Positions 6,785-7,519 of a stretch of 7,519 nt of DNA are shown in pieces. This DNA comes from Actinomycetes bacterium (GTDB lineage: Bacteria > Actinomycetota > Actinomycetes > Mycobacteriales > Mycobacteriaceae). How positions within the stretch are numbered: the stretch's first letter is position 1; each line of letters starts with the position of its first letter. The DNA lies in assembly GCA_022600695.1 (NCBI GenBank), contig JAHZJY010000084.1, positions 1 through 7,519 on the forward strand. The letters are read 5' to 3'. Both the position numbers and the translations under genes were made by a program. The notes beneath the pieces were generated by a model, which did not search any database, had not been told where the DNA came from, and worked only from the letters and a program-made list of their open reading frames with translations.

Positions 6785-7519
6785 CTACAGCACCTCGCCG
6801 ATCGGCGCCCCGGCGGCGATCTTGGCGCGCGCCTTCATCACCTTGCCCGGCATCCCGCCGCCGACCACCCCGACCAGGATGCCGTCCCGTTCATAGAAGG
6901 CCAGGAACTTACGACCGTCGTCGTGCGCCACGTGCACGGTGTCACCGGGCGCCGGTTCACCGAGGCACTGGATTTTGACATCGTACTGATCGCTCCAGAA
7001 GTACGGCACCGTCGCCACCTCGGGCGGATCCTGGCCGAGGATGGCGGGCACCATCACCCGGGCCTGATCGGCGACATTGCTCCAGTGTTCGACCCGCACC
7101 TGATGGCCGGCCGCATCGCGCCAGGACGCGACGTCACCGAGGGCCCACACACGGGGCTCGCTGGTGCGACCCACCTGATCGCAGGCCACCCCGTTGTCCA
7201 GGGCGACCCCGCTGCCCACCAGCCAGTCGGTGGCCGGGCGCGAGCCGATCCCCACCACCACCAGGTCGGCCTCCAGCACGGTGCCGTCGGTGAGTTCCAC
7301 GGCGCTCACCTCGGAGACCCCCCGCACCTCGGCCACCCCGACCCCGGTGCGCACGTCCACCCCCTCGGCCCGGTGCAGCCGTGCCACCAACTCACCGATC
7401 CGCTCACCCAGCACCCCCGCCAGCGGGGTCGGCTGCGGCTCCACCAGCACCACCTCCAGCCCCAGCTTGCGCAGGCTCGCGGCCACCTCACAGCCGATGA
7501 AACCGGCTCCCACGATGAC
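6785..7519 (-). CDS. FAD-dependent ferredoxin reductase-type oxidoreductase, 5' end cut by window edge
   Basis: The frame is open to the right edge, leaving 244 residues of a protein that is normally about 400. The N-terminal FAD-binding part is missing. The visible part begins with VIVGAGFIGCEVA, the GxGxxG Rossmann turn of the NAD(P)H domain, followed by LEVVLVEPQPTPL. LVVVGIGSRPATDWL and then VWALGDVASW form the second FAD-binding signature (GD motif). The C-terminal reductase domain has VPYFWSDQYDVKIQCLGE. This is the Rieske/putidaredoxin reductase-like class, which passes electrons from NAD(P)H to a ferredoxin. A gene of this kind (Rv0688) lies near mftR in Mycobacterium tuberculosis, from memory, so the neighbourhood may be conserved. 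A link to MftC or to cofactor turnover is inference. The true start lies beyond 7519; the internal GTG at 7513 is not it. Confidence 0.9.
   Translation of the reverse strand, partial: VIVGAGFIGCEVAASLRKLGLEVVLVEPQPTPLAGVLGERIGELVARLHRAEGVDVRTGVGVAEVRGVSEVSAVELTDGTVLEADLVVVGIGSRPATDWLVGSGVALDNGVACDQVGRTSEPRVWALGDVASWRDAAGHQVRVEHWSNVADQARVMVPAILGQDPPEVATVPYFWSDQYDVKIQCLGEPAPGDTVHVAHDDGRKFLAFYERDGILVGVVGGGMPGKVMKARAKIAAGAPIGEVL

Overview
The window is high-GC DNA of actinobacterial character with dense coding. It carries an essentially complete mycofactocin biosynthesis locus. The layout, the MftA core peptide and the flanking ferredoxin-reductase gene resemble Mycobacterium and related Mycobacteriales (Nocardia, Rhodococcus, Gordonia types). 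The genus cannot be fixed from the sequence alone.

Left part (1-4800, minus strand): one operon read right to left, mftA-mftB-mftC-mftD-mftE-mftF. mftA is a tiny RiPP precursor of 29-32 residues ending in IDGMCGVY. mftB overlaps its end and encodes the peptide-binding RRE protein. mftC encodes a radical SAM/SPASM enzyme, mftD an FMN-dependent dehydrogenase of the alpha-hydroxy-acid family, mftE a creatininase-type peptidase and mftF a GT2 glycosyltransferase. mftF is cut by the left window edge, losing its C-terminal end. Adjacent genes overlap by 4 or 16 nt or are 2 nt apart, so the chain looks translationally coupled.

Centre (4792-5475): a roughly 90-bp divergent intergenic region holds a nested inverted repeat that is a good candidate operator. 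To its right, mftR, a TetR-family regulator, is read on the plus strand.

Right part (5502-7519, minus strand, convergent with mftR): a gene for a secreted M23/LytM-fold lipoprotein with a substituted zinc-ligand motif. Upstream of it, and probably in the same transcript, is the 3' two-thirds of a ferredoxin/NAD(P)H-type FAD reductase gene that runs off the right edge.

How the genes work together (known pathway, assigned here by family): MftB presents MftA to MftC. MftC oxidatively decarboxylates the terminal Tyr and crosslinks it to the preceding Val. MftE releases the modified Val-Tyr dipeptide (AHDP). MftD deaminates it oxidatively to premycofactocin, the redox-active core. MftF adds a glucose chain. 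MftR controls the operon; its characterised homologue responds to long-chain acyl-CoA. The product is a redox cofactor used by dedicated nicotinoprotein dehydrogenases. The system is therefore described in the literature, but its key gene is short enough to be missed by ordinary gene calling. No mobile elements, tRNA/rRNA genes or CRISPR arrays were seen, and no gene-free stretch exceeds about 90 bp.
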